DNA of 64,000 nucleotides from Ferrimonas sediminum (GCF_900100175.1 NZ_FNEM01000020.1:1-64000); one strand, 5' to 3'. Shown: positions 29,071 to 39,203, counted from the first letter of the stretch. Numbers and translations are program-made. The notes: a model not told the origin generated them from the sequence alone.

Positions 29071-31398
29071 ATGCAGACCATCGCTCAACGACTCGCCCAG
29101 GAACTCCAGGTTCGTACTCAACAGGTGGACGCCACCATCGCCCTTCTGGACGACGGTGCTACCGTGCCCTTCGTCGCCCGTTACCGCAAAGAGGTGACCG
29201 GCGGTCTGGATGATACCCAGCTACGGCAACTGCATAGCCGTCTGAATTACTTGCGGGAACTGGATGCACGCCGTGAAACGATTCTGCAAAGCATCGACCA
29301 ACAAGGCAAGCTGGATACAACTCTGCTTACAAAGATCCGCGCCGCCGACAGCAAAACCGAACTGGAAGATCTGTATCTGCCCTACAAGCCCAAACGTCGC
29401 ACCAAGGGGCAGATCGCCAAAGAAGCCGGGCTGGAACCGCTGGCGGATGCGCTGCTGAACCAGCGGCAGCTGGATCCGGAGCTGGCCGCCAGCGGCTACC
29501 TCAATGTCGACGCCGGCATCGATACCAACAAGGCCGCCCTGGACGGCGCCCGCGCCATTCTGATGGAGCGCTTTGCCGAACAGGCCGAGGTGATCGCCGC
29601 AGTGCGCGAGCACATGAATCAACAGGCACAGATGGAGGTCCGGGTCAGCCCGGGCCAGGAGCAGGCCGGTGCCAAGTTCCGCGACTACTTCGAACACGAC
29701 GAGGCCTTTAAGCGCATTCCGTCCCACCGAGCTCTGGCGATGCTGCGCGGCCGGAACGAAGGCGTGCTGACCCTGAACTTGAACGCGGATCCGCAAGCGG
29801 AACCCGGCCAGAAACACAGCCAGTGTGAAAGCATCATCGCCGAGCGCCTCAATCTGAAACTGGGCAATCAGCCGGCAGACGCCTGGCTCAAGAGCGTGGT
29901 GCAGTGGACCTGGAAGGTCAAACTCAGCCTGCAGATGGAAACCGAACTGCTGGGGCAGATGCGGGAACGGGCGGAAGCCGACGCCATCAAGGTGTTCGCC
30001 GACAACCTGGGTGACCTGCTGATGGCCGCCCCGGCCGGGCCCCGAACCACCCTGGGCCTGGATCCCGGACTGCGCACCGGCGTCAAAGTGGTGGTGGTGG
30101 ATCACACCGGCAAACTGCTGGCTACCGACACCATCTACCCCCATGCGCCCCGCAATCAGTGGGACGCCTCGATTCAGACCCTGGCCAAACTGGCCAAGGC
30201 CCATGGGGTTGAACTGGTGGCCATCGGCAACGGCACCGCCTCGCGGGAAACCGACAAGCTGGCGGCGGATCTCAAGCAGCGTCATCCGGAGCTGAAACTG
30301 GAGAAGGTGATGGTCAGCGAAGCCGGCGCCTCGGTCTACTCCGCCTCCGAAACCGCCGCCAAAGAGTTTCCGGAACTGGATGTGTCCCTGCGCGGCGCCG
30401 TCTCCATCGCCCGTCGGTTGCAGGATCCTCTGGCCGAGCTGGTGAAGATCGACCCTCAGTCCATCGGCGTGGGCCAGTATCAGCATGACGTCAGCCAGAC
30501 CCAGTTGGCCCGCTCCCTGGATGCCGTGGTGGAGGACTGTGTCAACGCCGTGGGCGTCGACGTCAATACCGCCTCGGCCGCCCTGCTGACCCGGGTAGCC
30601 GGATTAAGCCAGACCCTGGCCCACAACCTGGTCAGCTACCGGGATCAACACGGCACCTTTGCCGAGCGCAAGCAATTGCTCAAGGTGCCGCGGCTGGGGC
30701 CCAAGGCGTTTGAGCAAAGTGCCGGCTTCCTTCGCATCAACCAGGGTCGCAACCCGCTGGACAGCTCCGGGGTGCACCCGGAAGCCTACCCTCTGGTTGA
30801 GCGCATCAGCCGCCAGTGCGGCAAGCCTCTGGACGCCTTGCTGGGCAACAGCCAGGTTCTCAACAGTCTGTCGGCGACCCAGTTTGCCGACGACCAGTTT
30901 GGTATCCCCACCGTCACCGACGTGCTGGCCGAGCTGGATAAGCCAGGGCGGGATCCTCGCGGCCAGTTTGAGACTGCCCAGTTTGCCGATGGCGTCGAGA
31001 CCCTTAAAGACCTGCAACCGGCAATGGTGCTGCAGGGCGTGGTCACCAACGTGACCCACTTCGGCGCCTTTGTGGACATCGGCGTCCATCAGGATGGCCT
31101 GGTGCACATTTCGGCCCTGTCCCATCAGTTTGTGGACGACCCACGCAAGGTGGTGAAAACCGGCGATGTGGTGCGGGTGAAGGTGATGGAGGTGGACATC
31201 GAACGCAAGCGCATCGGCCTGTCAATGCGTCTGGATGACGAGCCGGGCCAGGCCAGCAAAGCCAAGGGCCGCCCTCAGGACAAACGCAGTGCTTCAGGGG
31301 CGTCACGAAGCGGCAACGCCAAACCGCGTCCGTCATCTTCGCCGGCCGGCGCCATGGGCAACGCCTTTGCCGATGCCTTTGCCAAGGCTAAGCGTTAA
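29071..31398 (+). CDS. tex: RNA-binding transcription accessory protein Tex
   Basis: 775 aa cytoplasmic nucleic-acid-binding protein. Tex N-terminal helical domains come first, then a YqgF-like RNase H fold with the conserved [17 protein letters not shown], helix-hairpin-helix motifs ([19 protein letters not shown]), and a C-terminal S1 domain ([26 protein letters not shown]). The tail is basic and low complexity. Same place as yhgF beside greB in E. coli. Its stop overlaps a convergent hypothetical gene by 11 bp. Confidence 0.95.
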   Translation: MQTIAQRLAQELQVRTQQVDATIALLDDGATVPFVARYRKEVTGGLDDTQLRQLHSRLNYLRELDARRETILQSIDQQGKLDTTLLTKIRAADSKTELEDLYLPYKPKRRTKGQIAKEAGLEPLADALLNQRQLDPELAASGYLNVDAGIDTNKAALDGARAILMERFAEQAEVIAAVREHMNQQAQMEVRVSPGQEQAGAKFRDYFEHDEAFKRIPSHRALAMLRGRNEGVLTLNLNADPQAEPGQKHSQCESIIAERLNLKLGNQPADAWLKSVVQWTWKVKLSLQMETELLGQMRERAEADAIKVFADNLGDLLMAAPAGPRTTLGLDPGLRTGVKVVVVDHTGKLLATDTIYPHAPRNQWDASIQTLAKLAKAHGVELVAIGNGTASRETDKLAADLKQRHPELKLEKVMVSEAGASVYSASETAAKEFPELDVSLRGAVSIARRLQDPLAELVKIDPQSIGVGQYQHDVSQTQLARSLDAVVEDCVNAVGVDVNTASAALLTRVAGLSQTLAHNLVSYRDQHGTFAERKQLLKVPRLGPKAFEQSAGFLRINQGRNPLDSSGVHPEAYPLVERISRQCGKPLDALLGNSQVLNSLSATQFADDQFGIPTVTDVLAELDKPGRDPRGQFETAQFADGVETLKDLQPAMVLQGVVTNVTHFGAFVDIGVHQDGLVHISALSHQFVDDPRKVVKTGDVVRVKVMEVDIERKRIGLSMRLDDEPGQASKAKGRPQDKRSASGASRSGNAKPRPSSSPAGAMGNAFADAFAKAKR

Positions 31399-31852
31399 CC
31401 TGAAAGGCCGACGGTTCGGCAGGCTGTGCCACCTGGGTATAGAATCGCTTGATGACACGGGTAAAGCGCTGATAGTCAGTGTCATTCAAGTGAGCTGCCG
31501 GGTGGGCATCGACTCTGGGGCCGCTGCCATCACCGCCCTGACGGCTGACGCCGGGACGGGCAAAAGTGGGGGGGCGCCAGATTTCAAACTGCGGCCGGGA
31601 CTGGGACGGGTGCTGTTGCTGCCCCTCCTCTCCGGATGAGTCCTCATCCGAGTGACGCCGTTTCAGTTTGCCGCTTTTCTGTTGGTTGATGCGATCGTGT
31701 TCCGGATCCAGCGCCCGCTCCGACGCCGACTTGTCCGCTTCCCGCGGCGGCACCACAGGCGCACGGGCCAGCTCCTGCTGCCGAACATCATCGGTAGCAG
31801 GGTTGGTCGTGACTATGGGCACTTGCGGGTAGTTGGATACCAGGAACATCAC
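31388..31852 (-). CDS. Hypothetical hydrophilic protein
   Basis: 154 aa with no signal peptide or membrane segment. It is strongly hydrophilic and probably disordered between residues 20 and 110 (many Arg, Lys, Glu, Gln, Ser and Pro). The N-terminal motif [14 protein letters not shown] recalls small hypothetical proteins of Shewanella-like bacteria; I know no function for them. A short helical stretch ([14 protein letters not shown]) near the end could be an interaction helix. It is convergent with tex, overlapping its stop, and lies upstream of bioH's end. Confidence 0.65.
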   Translation of the reverse strand: MMFLVSNYPQVPIVTTNPATDDVRQQELARAPVVPPREADKSASERALDPEHDRINQQKSGKLKRRHSDEDSSGEEGQQQHPSQSRPQFEIWRPPTFARPGVSRQGGDGSGPRVDAHPAAHLNDTDYQRFTRVIKRFYTQVAQPAEPSAFQVNA

Positions 31853-31909
31853 CCCTCCTCTCCTGGTTAATTATTCTCCAATCCCAAAGAAAAGTAAAAA
31901 AATCCGTCG

Positions 31910-32710
31910 TTAACGATGAAACTGCTGCAGTGCTGCCAGGGTCTCTTGCGGATGGGAGATGAACGGGGCATGGGCGGCTTTAGGCAGGATCACAGACACC
32001 GACTCCGGTGCCAGGGCGTCGACCAACTGAATCCCGGAGGCTGGCACCAGCGCGTCTAGGCGACCGTAGAGGCGTAACCAGGGCGTGGGCAACTGGGCCA
32101 GTAGCGAGCGCTGATCCGCCTGCTGCAGCACCGCCAACCCCTGTCGCAACGCCGCCTCATCCGGGCGCTGCGCCTTCGACAGCGCCTCGCGAATCAAACG
32201 GGTATCCTGGCGGGCACTGCGGCTACCCATGGCCTGCAGGGCCACAAAACGCTCCAGAGTGCCGTCAAAGTCCAACTCCAGGGCGGCGGCAAAGCCCGCC
32301 AGCACCTCCGGCTTAATGCCGGGCCACTGTGGCCGCTGCTCGAAGCAGGGGCTGCTGGCCAGGGTCACCAGATGCGACACCCGCGCCTGCTGTTGCCGGG
32401 CCACCTCGGTGGCCACCAGGCCCCCCATGGACCACCCCAGCAGGGTGCAAGGCGCCGACAGCTGGTCGTTCAGGGTGTGGGTCACTGCCGCCGCCATACC
32501 GGCAACCGTCAGGCCATCCCTCAGAGGAGCGCTGTCGCCAAAGCCGGGCAGATCCAGCAGCCCGACCCGAAAGCCCTGCTCAGCCAGCAACTCGGCGAAC
32601 GGCGCGAATACCGCCGCATTCATGCCCCATCCGTGCAGCAATACGATGGGATGGCCCTGCCCCTGCCAGGTCAGGCTTAATGGTGCGGGGTCGGCTAGGC
32701 TTAATGGCAT
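31910..32710 (-). CDS. bioH: Pimeloyl-ACP methyl ester carboxylesterase BioH
   Basis: Ends the pimelate-making stage of biotin synthesis by demethylating pimeloyl-ACP methyl ester. Alpha/beta hydrolase with the nucleophile elbow GWSMGG, an Asp in RLYGRLDALVP and a His in KAAHAPFISHP. The segment SSPCFEQRPQWPGIKPEVLAGF matches E. coli BioH closely. 266 aa. Its start codon overlaps that of the divergent gntX gene by two bases. No other in-frame ATG, GTG or TTG lies close behind it. Confidence 0.94.
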   Translation of the reverse strand: MPLSLADPAPLSLTWQGQGHPIVLLHGWGMNAAVFAPFAELLAEQGFRVGLLDLPGFGDSAPLRDGLTVAGMAAAVTHTLNDQLSAPCTLLGWSMGGLVATEVARQQQARVSHLVTLASSPCFEQRPQWPGIKPEVLAGFAAALELDFDGTLERFVALQAMGSRSARQDTRLIREALSKAQRPDEAALRQGLAVLQQADQRSLLAQLPTPWLRLYGRLDALVPASGIQLVDALAPESVSVILPKAAHAPFISHPQETLAALQQFHR

Positions 32711-33437
32711 GTCAATTCTCTATCAGACTCTGGAACGGCTGGTGGCGGCCAGTCTACCCAACCGCTGCTACCTGTGCCAGCAACCCCTGCATCAAGGCCA
32801 GGGGTTATGTGATACCTGCTGCAGTGATGGGCTGCTGGAGCAGGTGTGTCTGCACTGCCATAAGCCCCTGTTCCAGACACCGCCCCATCGTTGTGGCCAC
32901 TGCCTGAGCCGCAAACGCTGGCGACCGGTGATCAGCGCCTTTCACTACCACCGGCCGGCGGGGCGGTGTGCCGCCCTGATCAAAACCCAGCAACAATGGG
33001 GGCTGGTTGCCCCCATGGTGGATCATCTGGCACAGCAGATCCGGTTTTATCACTCCCAGGGTATCATCGGCTGGCCCCAAGCCCTGGTATCGGTGCCCAT
33101 GCACCGCACACGGCTGCAGCAGCAGGGCTTCAATCATGCCCACCTGATAGCCCGGGCACTGTCGCAACGACTGGGCGTGCCCCACGCCGAAACCCTGGCA
33201 GCCAAGGTGAAAGCCACCCCACCCCAACACGCCCTCAGCGGCCGCGAACGCCGTCGCAACCTGGGTGACGCCTACCGGATTCAGGCCAACTCCGACATTA
33301 CCCAGGTGGCGCTGGTGGATGACATCATCACCACCGGCACCACCCTGGCCATACTGGCCGCCAGCCTGGGAAAACAGGGCATCGCCGTCAGCCAGTACTG
33401 GACCCTGGCCAGTGCCATTCAACGCGTCAGCCGCTAG
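32709..33437 (+). CDS. gntX: ComF/GntX-family phosphoribosyltransferase-like protein
   Basis: ComF-type protein with an N-terminal zinc ribbon (CYLC, CDTCC, CLHC, CGHC) and a C-terminal phosphoribosyltransferase fold with the PRPP loop VDDIITTGTT. Members are needed for DNA uptake in competent bacteria or for growth on gluconate or DNA as nutrients. 242 aa from ATG 32709. The frame is open much further upstream but only as an antisense shadow of bioH. A GTG about 11 codons in is an alternative start. Divergent pairing with bioH is as in E. coli. Confidence 0.88.
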   Translation: MSILYQTLERLVAASLPNRCYLCQQPLHQGQGLCDTCCSDGLLEQVCLHCHKPLFQTPPHRCGHCLSRKRWRPVISAFHYHRPAGRCAALIKTQQQWGLVAPMVDHLAQQIRFYHSQGIIGWPQALVSVPMHRTRLQQQGFNHAHLIARALSQRLGVPHAETLAAKVKATPPQHALSGRERRRNLGDAYRIQANSDITQVALVDDIITTGTTLAILAASLGKQGIAVSQYWTLASAIQRVSR

Positions 33438-33457
33438 CCATCATTCGCACACCGGAC

Positions 33458-35950
33458 TCAATTCAGGGCTGGCACCAGATACAGGCTGTTGGCCACCAAC
33501 CGCTCCGAGCCCAGCCAGAAATTTCGAAACAGCGGGTTGTCCGCCAGCAGTACCACCGCCCCTTTGTCCTTACGGGCCACCACTGCGCTGGCCTGGCCCC
33601 CCACGGAGGACTGGTACTCCGGTGCCATAAAGCCGGACAGCAACGGTCGATCGGCGTAACGGGCCACCTGGTAGGCCTGGCCGCCCGCCAGCTGCAGCAC
33701 CATCTCCCGATCCTTCATCATCGGCAAGGTCTCAGTTAACCCAAAGCCAAGGGGATGGCTGGTATCCAGGCGCCAATCGACAATGGCCCCGCCAATGGTC
33801 CGCCTGGCATCCTCCTGATGACGCTCGGCAAACTGAATCGGATGGTCCTCGAACTCATTCTCCAGCTGCCGCCGTCCCATGATGCTGACGTCCACCAGAT
33901 TCCAGTCGGCCACCTCCCGAGCACCACCCTGCCAGGCCACCAACACGCCGCCCTGGCGCACAAAACGTTGAATCCGGGCCTCAATGGCCGGGGTCATCTG
34001 TCGATAGCGGCCATCCACCAGAAACAGGTGGGTAAACTCCTCCATGGGCACCCGCTCGGCGTACTCGGCATCGATCAGGGTGGCAGCCACCCCCACTTGC
34101 TGGTCCAGATAGCTCCACAACTGCCCTACTTCATACTGGCTGACGTTACGCCCCACCAGAATCAGCGGCCTGGCCACGGAGGCAGGCCGGAATTTGCGAC
34201 TGCCCAGATCCGGCCCGGTCAGTGCCTGGCCCCGGGCCACCGCCTGAGGCGACAGGCCATAGGAGTGGATCAGGGTGGTCAGTGCCGCCTCAATGCCAGG
34301 CTGGTTACCGGCCATCAGCAGGGTGCCGGGCTGCACCTCAATCTCACCGTCGCGCCCCTGCAGACGGCCCGCCACTTCGGCAAAACGCACCTTAATCTGC
34401 CGGGACAGCAGATAAGCCAGTGCCGCCGGTGCCCGGCGCTGATTCCAATCCAGGATCCAGGCCAGTGCCGGCTCGATGGCCCCGGCCGCCGGTTGAGGCG
34501 GCTGACTGACCACCTTGGGACGCCGCTTCAGGGTGATCACATCCAGATTGAACGCCAGATCGACCCCAAAGGCAGACACGTCGTAGAAGGTGTTGTCGGC
34601 AAACTGGGTGCGTCGGTCAAACAGCGCCGCCACCAGGGCGTATCGGGACTGGGCGAACGGAATGTAGACACTGCCCCGAGGGTAGCTAACACCCCTGCTG
34701 GTCACCGAGTTGGCCAGATACTGGAACTCGACCCGGTGGGCCGACAGGATCACGGTCAGCGCCTGCAGTCGGCCCCGATCGCCACCGCTGCTCACCAGCA
34801 ACCCGGCGCCACTGCGATCCTGCCCCTGCTCGAAGGAGCGGACAAAGAAATCCCGTTGATACTGCTGCAGCGCCTTCCCCTGCTCGAAACTGCCCAGGAC
34901 GGTGGAGAATGAGGTGGCCAGCTGGTTACGGATGGCGTCCCGAAAGCTGCGCTGGCCGTACTCGGTGTCCCGCAGATGACCCCGTACCGATGCCTGCTCA
35001 AACAGAATGCCGACGCCGCCATTGATGTCCGGATAGGTCGAGCCTTTGCCGTAATAGAAGTCGTCGAAAGACTCACGGGAGAAGTAGGGTTGGCCCAGTG
35101 CGTCCAGCGCCTCGGCGTGATAACGCCCCAGCGCCGAGGTCAACGACTGGTTCTGGGCCGGTGTCAGCGGGTGAGTGCGGCTGGGCACTCCGGGTTGGAA
35201 GAAGTAGCTGCTGTTGTGGCCCATCTCGTGATAGTCACCCACCACATGGGGCTGCCAGCGCTGAAACACCGCCACCCGGCCACGACTCTCCGGGTGACGC
35301 AGATACAACCAATCCCGGTTCAGATCCGCCAGGAAGTGGTTGACCCGGCCACTGGGCCAAGCCTGGAAATGCTCCCGGTGCCAATTGCTGCCATTGAGCT
35401 GGCTGCCGGTAAATCCATTGACCCAGTTGGCAAAGCGGTCGTTACCGTCCGGATTCTGGCTGGGAGTAATCAGAATCACCATCTCCTGCAGCCAACGCTG
35501 CACCCGGGGCGATTGCGACGCCGCCAGGTAATAGGCAAACAGCGTCCCGGCATGCAGACCACTGGCCTCATCACCGTGAATGCTGTAGGCCAGCCACACC
35601 ACAGTGGGGCCGCCGACCCGATCTCCTTCGCTGACCCGGGCCCGGTCGGCCAGGATCTGCGGCAGCCGTTGCTGATTGGCTTCAGAGGTGATGACCGCCG
35701 CAATCTGCTGGCGGCCCTGGTGGCTGACACCGGCGGACTCCAAACTGACACGGGGCGATTGACGGGCCAGTGTCTGAAAATAGGTCAGCACCTGATCGTA
35801 TCGTAGATGGCGTTCACCGATGGGATGGCCAAACTGCTGAGTCGGCGTCGGCAGGGTTGGCAGATAGGTCTCCTGCTGTGGCAACAGTGGATCGACCGAC
35901 GCCAGGGCCATTGCGGATATCAGACTGAAAGCTAAAAGAAAAACGCGCAT
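33458..35950 (-). CDS. Secreted M14-family zinc carboxypeptidase
   Basis: 830 aa with a signal peptide (about 18 residues, ALA-SVDP). The zinc-binding HGDE motif (His125, Glu128), a third ligand His in DYHEMGH (about 241) and the general-base Glu in GVGILFEQAS (about 318) are seen, so the M14 site looks intact. The following 450 residues form a large C-terminal region probably containing a class I glutamine amidotransferase-like domain (HLFLVDGRYRQMTP...GGVLVAWQGGAREV). The substrate is unknown; it is a candidate cargo of the type II secretion system. Confidence 0.88.
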   Translation of the reverse strand: MRVFLLAFSLISAMALASVDPLLPQQETYLPTLPTPTQQFGHPIGERHLRYDQVLTYFQTLARQSPRVSLESAGVSHQGRQQIAAVITSEANQQRLPQILADRARVSEGDRVGGPTVVWLAYSIHGDEASGLHAGTLFAYYLAASQSPRVQRWLQEMVILITPSQNPDGNDRFANWVNGFTGSQLNGSNWHREHFQAWPSGRVNHFLADLNRDWLYLRHPESRGRVAVFQRWQPHVVGDYHEMGHNSSYFFQPGVPSRTHPLTPAQNQSLTSALGRYHAEALDALGQPYFSRESFDDFYYGKGSTYPDINGGVGILFEQASVRGHLRDTEYGQRSFRDAIRNQLATSFSTVLGSFEQGKALQQYQRDFFVRSFEQGQDRSGAGLLVSSGGDRGRLQALTVILSAHRVEFQYLANSVTSRGVSYPRGSVYIPFAQSRYALVAALFDRRTQFADNTFYDVSAFGVDLAFNLDVITLKRRPKVVSQPPQPAAGAIEPALAWILDWNQRRAPAALAYLLSRQIKVRFAEVAGRLQGRDGEIEVQPGTLLMAGNQPGIEAALTTLIHSYGLSPQAVARGQALTGPDLGSRKFRPASVARPLILVGRNVSQYEVGQLWSYLDQQVGVAATLIDAEYAERVPMEEFTHLFLVDGRYRQMTPAIEARIQRFVRQGGVLVAWQGGAREVADWNLVDVSIMGRRQLENEFEDHPIQFAERHQEDARRTIGGAIVDWRLDTSHPLGFGLTETLPMMKDREMVLQLAGGQAYQVARYADRPLLSGFMAPEYQSSVGGQASAVVARKDKGAVVLLADNPLFRNFWLGSERLVANSLYLVPALN

Positions 35951-36022
35951 CTTCCGTGAACTTATTGTTGTTATTTAGTAAAAACATGCTATCAGTCACA
36001 CTGAACGCAATCCAGCCAAAGC

Positions 36023-36052
36023 GTGACCCGGATCGCCATAAGGGGCTATAAT
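36023..36052 (+). promoter_or_regulatory. Probable nfuA promoter
   Basis: -35 GTGACC (36023-36028), an 18-bp spacer and a perfect -10 TATAAT (36047-36052). The expected start, near 36059, gives a leader of about 66 nt that contains the IscR-type site. Confidence 0.6.
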
Positions 36053-36079
36053 CCGCTCCCCCGTCGGGTTATGATGCAG

Positions 36080-36104
36080 ATAACCGACTTTATTAGTCAG
36101 GCAT
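36080..36104 (+). promoter_or_regulatory. IscR type 1-like binding site upstream of nfuA
   Basis: A 25-bp element beginning ATAACCGACT and ending AGTCAGGCAT fits most positions of the IscR type 1 consensus (ATASYYGACTRWWWYAGTCRRSTAT), including both GACT/AGTC cores. It lies just downstream of the predicted promoter and 21 bp before the nfuA start. In E. coli, nfuA belongs to the IscR regulon. A [2Fe-2S]-IscR repressor here would link nfuA to cluster demand. Confidence 0.7.
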
Positions 36105-36125
36105 TAACCGCAGTAGAGAGCAGTT

Positions 36126-36704
36126 ATGATCACCATTACCGAAGCCGCCCAGAGCCACTTCAAGAAGTTGCTCGAGCAGCAGCCGGAAGGCACCAATATT
36201 CGAGTTTTCGTCATCAACCCCGGCACCCCCCAGGCGGAATGCGGCGTATCTTACTGCCCATCCGATGCGGTGGAAGAGGATGACACCACTCTGCCATTTA
36301 ATGGCTTCGACGCCCTGGTTGACGCCAAAAGCATTCCGTTTCTGGAAGAGGCGCTGATCGACTACGTCACCGATCAACTGGGCTCCCAGCTGACTCTGAA
36401 GGCCCCCAACGCCAAGATGCGTAAGGTCGCTGACGACGCCCCGCTGAAGGAGCGCCTGGATTACGTGATCCAGTCGCAGGTAAACCCGCAGCTGGCCAGC
36501 CACGGGGGTTACATCACCCTGGTGGAGCTGACGGACGACGGCGTTGCCGTAATTCAGTTTGGCGGCGGCTGTAACGGCTGTTCCATGGTGGATGTCACTC
36601 TGAAAGACGGCATCGAAAAGCAGCTGTTGGAAGCTTTTGCCAACGAACTGACTGCCGTTAAGGACGTAACCGAACATCAGCACGGCGAGCACTCTTTCTA
36701 TTAA
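36126..36704 (+). CDS. nfuA: Fe/S biogenesis protein NfuA
   Basis: Carrier that receives [4Fe-4S] clusters and hands them to target enzymes, mainly under oxidative or iron stress. 192 aa with an N-terminal degenerate A-type domain (residues 1-95) and a C-terminal Nfu domain carrying the CxxC cluster site in GGGCNGCSM. Follows bioH/gntX as in E. coli, with the M14 peptidase gene inserted between. Confidence 0.96.
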   Translation: MITITEAAQSHFKKLLEQQPEGTNIRVFVINPGTPQAECGVSYCPSDAVEEDDTTLPFNGFDALVDAKSIPFLEEALIDYVTDQLGSQLTLKAPNAKMRKVADDAPLKERLDYVIQSQVNPQLASHGGYITLVELTDDGVAVIQFGGGCNGCSMVDVTLKDGIEKQLLEAFANELTAVKDVTEHQHGEHSFY

Positions 36705-36720
36705 GAGCCCGCGTTGATCT

Positions 36721-36745
36721 CCACGCCCGGCACAGCCGGGCGTGG
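36721..36745. terminator. Hairpin between nfuA and the convergent MATE gene
   Basis: Perfect 11-bp GC-rich stem (CCACGCCCGGC/GCCGGGCGTGG) with a 3-nt loop. Only short T stretches follow, but the position suits a shared terminator. Confidence 0.65.
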
Positions 36746-36759
36746 TCGTTTCTGAAGGC

Positions 36760-38097
36760 CTAGCTGCCGCGCACCGGCCTCAGTGCCTCGGGCTTGAGAT
36801 AGCGGTGGTAGTGCCAGGCCAGGGTGATGCCCCGCAGCGCCATAAAGCCGTTCAGTGCCAGCCATAAACCGTGATTGCCCCAGTCCCGGGTCAACCACCA
36901 CAACAGGAAAAACCCCAGCGCCGACACCAGCATGGCGTTGCGCATCTGGGCGCCCTGAGCCGCACCGATGTAAACCCCATCAAACAGAAAACAGCTAAAC
37001 GCCATCATTGGCAGCACCACGACCCAGGGCAGATAGGTCTGCGCGTGTGCCTGCACCGGCGGCAGATCCGTCAGCAATCGAATCAGTCCGTCGCCCCCAA
37101 CCGCAAAGGCGGCGGCAAAGCCCAATGCCGTTAGGCCCGACCAGAACCAGCCCAGGGTCACCGCATCCACAAACCGGCGCCGGTCGACCCGGCCCCAGGC
37201 CCGGCCCACCTCCACTTCGGCACTGTAGGCAAAGCCGTCCAGCGCGTACGCCATCACCAACATGAAGTTCATCAGCACCGCGTTGCCAGCCACCACCACG
37301 TCACCCAGGCGCGCGCCCATGATGGTGACAAAACTCAGGCACAGCTGCAGGCACAGGGTGCGCAGGAAGATGTCCCGGTTCAGGCGCACCAAGCGGCTGA
37401 GGCCATTCAATGACCAAGGCAGACGTTCGACCCGATTGGCCACCAGCACCCGCCACACCAGATACGCCGCCAGCGCCATGGTGCCGTATTCGGCGCACAG
37501 GCTGGCCCAGGCGGCCCCTGGAACGCCCCAGCCAAAGCCCATCACAAACAGCAGATCCAGACCGATGTTGAGGCTGTTGCCCAGAATCAACTGCCACATC
37601 GCCACCTTGGGCTGCCCCCGCCCCAGCAGAAACCCCAGCAACACCAGATTGATCAGGGCCGCCGGAGCGCCCCAGATTCGAATCTGAAAATACTGGCTGG
37701 CATACAGCTGCACCTGGTCGCTGCCACCCGCCAGGGGCAGACCCCAATGGAGAATCGGCCACTGCAGTACCAGCAGTGCCGATGCCAGCCCCAGCGCCAG
37801 TATCAACCCCTGCCCCAACACCCGTAGCTGGGCCTGAATGTCATCGGCTCCATGACCCTGAGCCACCAGTGCCGTGGTGCCCATGCGTAAAAATCCCAGC
37901 ATCCACATCAGAAAGGTTATAATCATGGACCCGACGGCCACACCTCCAAGGTAATAGGCCTCATCGAGGTGACCGATCACCGCCGTATCCACCAGCCCCA
38001 GCAGCGGGATAGTGATGTTGGATAAGATCATCGGCCAGGCCAGCGCAAAGGTGCGCTTGTGGGCCTGGCGCTGAGTCAGCACGGCGGGAATCGTCAT
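36760..38097 (-). CDS. MATE-family multidrug efflux transporter, DinF type
   Basis: 445 aa with about 12 membrane helices in two MatE repeats. The N-terminal FALAWPMILSNITIPLLGLVDTAVIGHL is typical of DinF-type MATE antiporters that export drugs or metabolites in exchange for sodium or protons. Its start is 19 bp from the divergent deacetylase gene. No SOS box was seen nearby, so DinF-type here refers to sequence and not to DNA-damage control. Confidence 0.88.
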   Translation of the reverse strand: MTIPAVLTQRQAHKRTFALAWPMILSNITIPLLGLVDTAVIGHLDEAYYLGGVAVGSMIITFLMWMLGFLRMGTTALVAQGHGADDIQAQLRVLGQGLILALGLASALLVLQWPILHWGLPLAGGSDQVQLYASQYFQIRIWGAPAALINLVLLGFLLGRGQPKVAMWQLILGNSLNIGLDLLFVMGFGWGVPGAAWASLCAEYGTMALAAYLVWRVLVANRVERLPWSLNGLSRLVRLNRDIFLRTLCLQLCLSFVTIMGARLGDVVVAGNAVLMNFMLVMAYALDGFAYSAEVEVGRAWGRVDRRRFVDAVTLGWFWSGLTALGFAAAFAVGGDGLIRLLTDLPPVQAHAQTYLPWVVVLPMMAFSCFLFDGVYIGAAQGAQMRNAMLVSALGFFLLWWLTRDWGNHGLWLALNGFMALRGITLAWHYHRYLKPEALRPVRGS

Positions 38098-38116
38098 CGA
38101 AACTTGGAACCTTAAT

Positions 38117-39169
38117 ATGAATCGTAATGTAGTAAGACTGGCTATTGTGGCAGGTCTTTTCTGTGCATGGCCAAGTCTGGCCAGCGTAATACTGCAGTAT
38201 CACCATGTTAGCGAAGATACCCCTGCCAGCACCAGCGTCACTCCGACGCAGTTTGCTGAACAGATGGCGTACCTGGCAGACAACGACTTTAACGTGGTGC
38301 CCCTGAATGACGTCATCGATGCCGTGCGCCAGCGGCGGGTTCTGCCACCCAAAACCGTGGCCATCACCTTCGATGACGGCTATCAGAATGTGGCCGACAA
38401 CGCCCACCCCATTCTGCGCCGGCACCGGTTTCCCTACACCCTGTTTGTCAGTGTCGCGCCCATCGAGCAGAATTATGGCGAGATGCTGGACTGGAACGCA
38501 CTGCGGGCGCTGTCCCGGGACGGGGCGACCATCGCCAATCACAGCTACGCCCACGATCACCTGATTCGTCGCCTTGACGGTGAAACACAAGCCGTCTGGC
38601 TGGATCGCATCGAAGCCGACATTCGTCAGACCGAAGCCGCCATCGAAAGGGAGATCGGCTACAGCGTCCGCCAACTGGCCTACCCCTATGGTGAATTCAA
38701 TCAGGCCCTGAGAGCCCGTCTGGCTAGCATGGACTACGTCGGTATCGGCCAGCACTCCGGTGCCGCCGGCCCTTACAGCAGCCTGACCGCCATTCCCCGC
38801 TATCCGGTGGCCGGCCCCTATGCCGACATGTCGGCCCTGAAAGTGAAACTGCACAGCCTCAATATGCCGGTAACCGGGTTGGAGGGTGAGGAATCCCAGT
38901 TGGTGGATCGGGATCGGCCGACTCTGACCGTCACCCTGGACGGTGACGACGTCCGCACTGATGCGTTGATGTGTTACATCCAGGGGCAGGGGGGTAAGGC
39001 ACCCACCTGGCTCAACGACCACAGCTTCAGTATTCAGGCCGACCTGCCGTTACCGGCGGGCCGCTCCCGTTACAACTGCACCGCCCCCAGCAAAACCAGC
39101 GGCGGCTACTACTGGTTCTCCCAGCCCTGGGTCCAGGCCCGGGCCGACGGCAGCTGGCCTGAAGAGTAA
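38117..39169 (+). CDS. Secreted polysaccharide deacetylase family protein
   Basis: 350 aa with a signal peptide (cleavage after about PSLA-SV). NodB homology domain: ILQYHHVS at the start, TFDDGYQN (catalytic Asp and metal Asp), NHSYAHDHL (metal-binding H-x3-H) and YPYGEF. The start and spacing resemble the N-terminal deacetylase half of PgaB-type proteins. The last 100 residues form a separate beta-rich domain containing two cysteines. It probably removes acetyl groups from a cell-surface glycan in the periplasm. Confidence 0.87.
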   Translation: MNRNVVRLAIVAGLFCAWPSLASVILQYHHVSEDTPASTSVTPTQFAEQMAYLADNDFNVVPLNDVIDAVRQRRVLPPKTVAITFDDGYQNVADNAHPILRRHRFPYTLFVSVAPIEQNYGEMLDWNALRALSRDGATIANHSYAHDHLIRRLDGETQAVWLDRIEADIRQTEAAIEREIGYSVRQLAYPYGEFNQALRARLASMDYVGIGQHSGAAGPYSSLTAIPRYPVAGPYADMSALKVKLHSLNMPVTGLEGEESQLVDRDRPTLTVTLDGDDVRTDALMCYIQGQGGKAPTWLNDHSFSIQADLPLPAGRSRYNCTAPSKTSGGYYWFSQPWVQARADGSWPEE

Positions 39170-39177
39170 TCCGGTTA

Positions 39178-39203
39178 CAGCGGCCCCCGGTCGGGGGCTG
39201 CTA
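39178..39203 (+). terminator. Hairpin after the deacetylase gene
   Basis: GC-rich stem (AGC-GCCCCCG / CGGGGGC-GCT) with a 2-nt loop, 10 bp past the stop. No T tract; a weak terminator. Confidence 0.45.
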
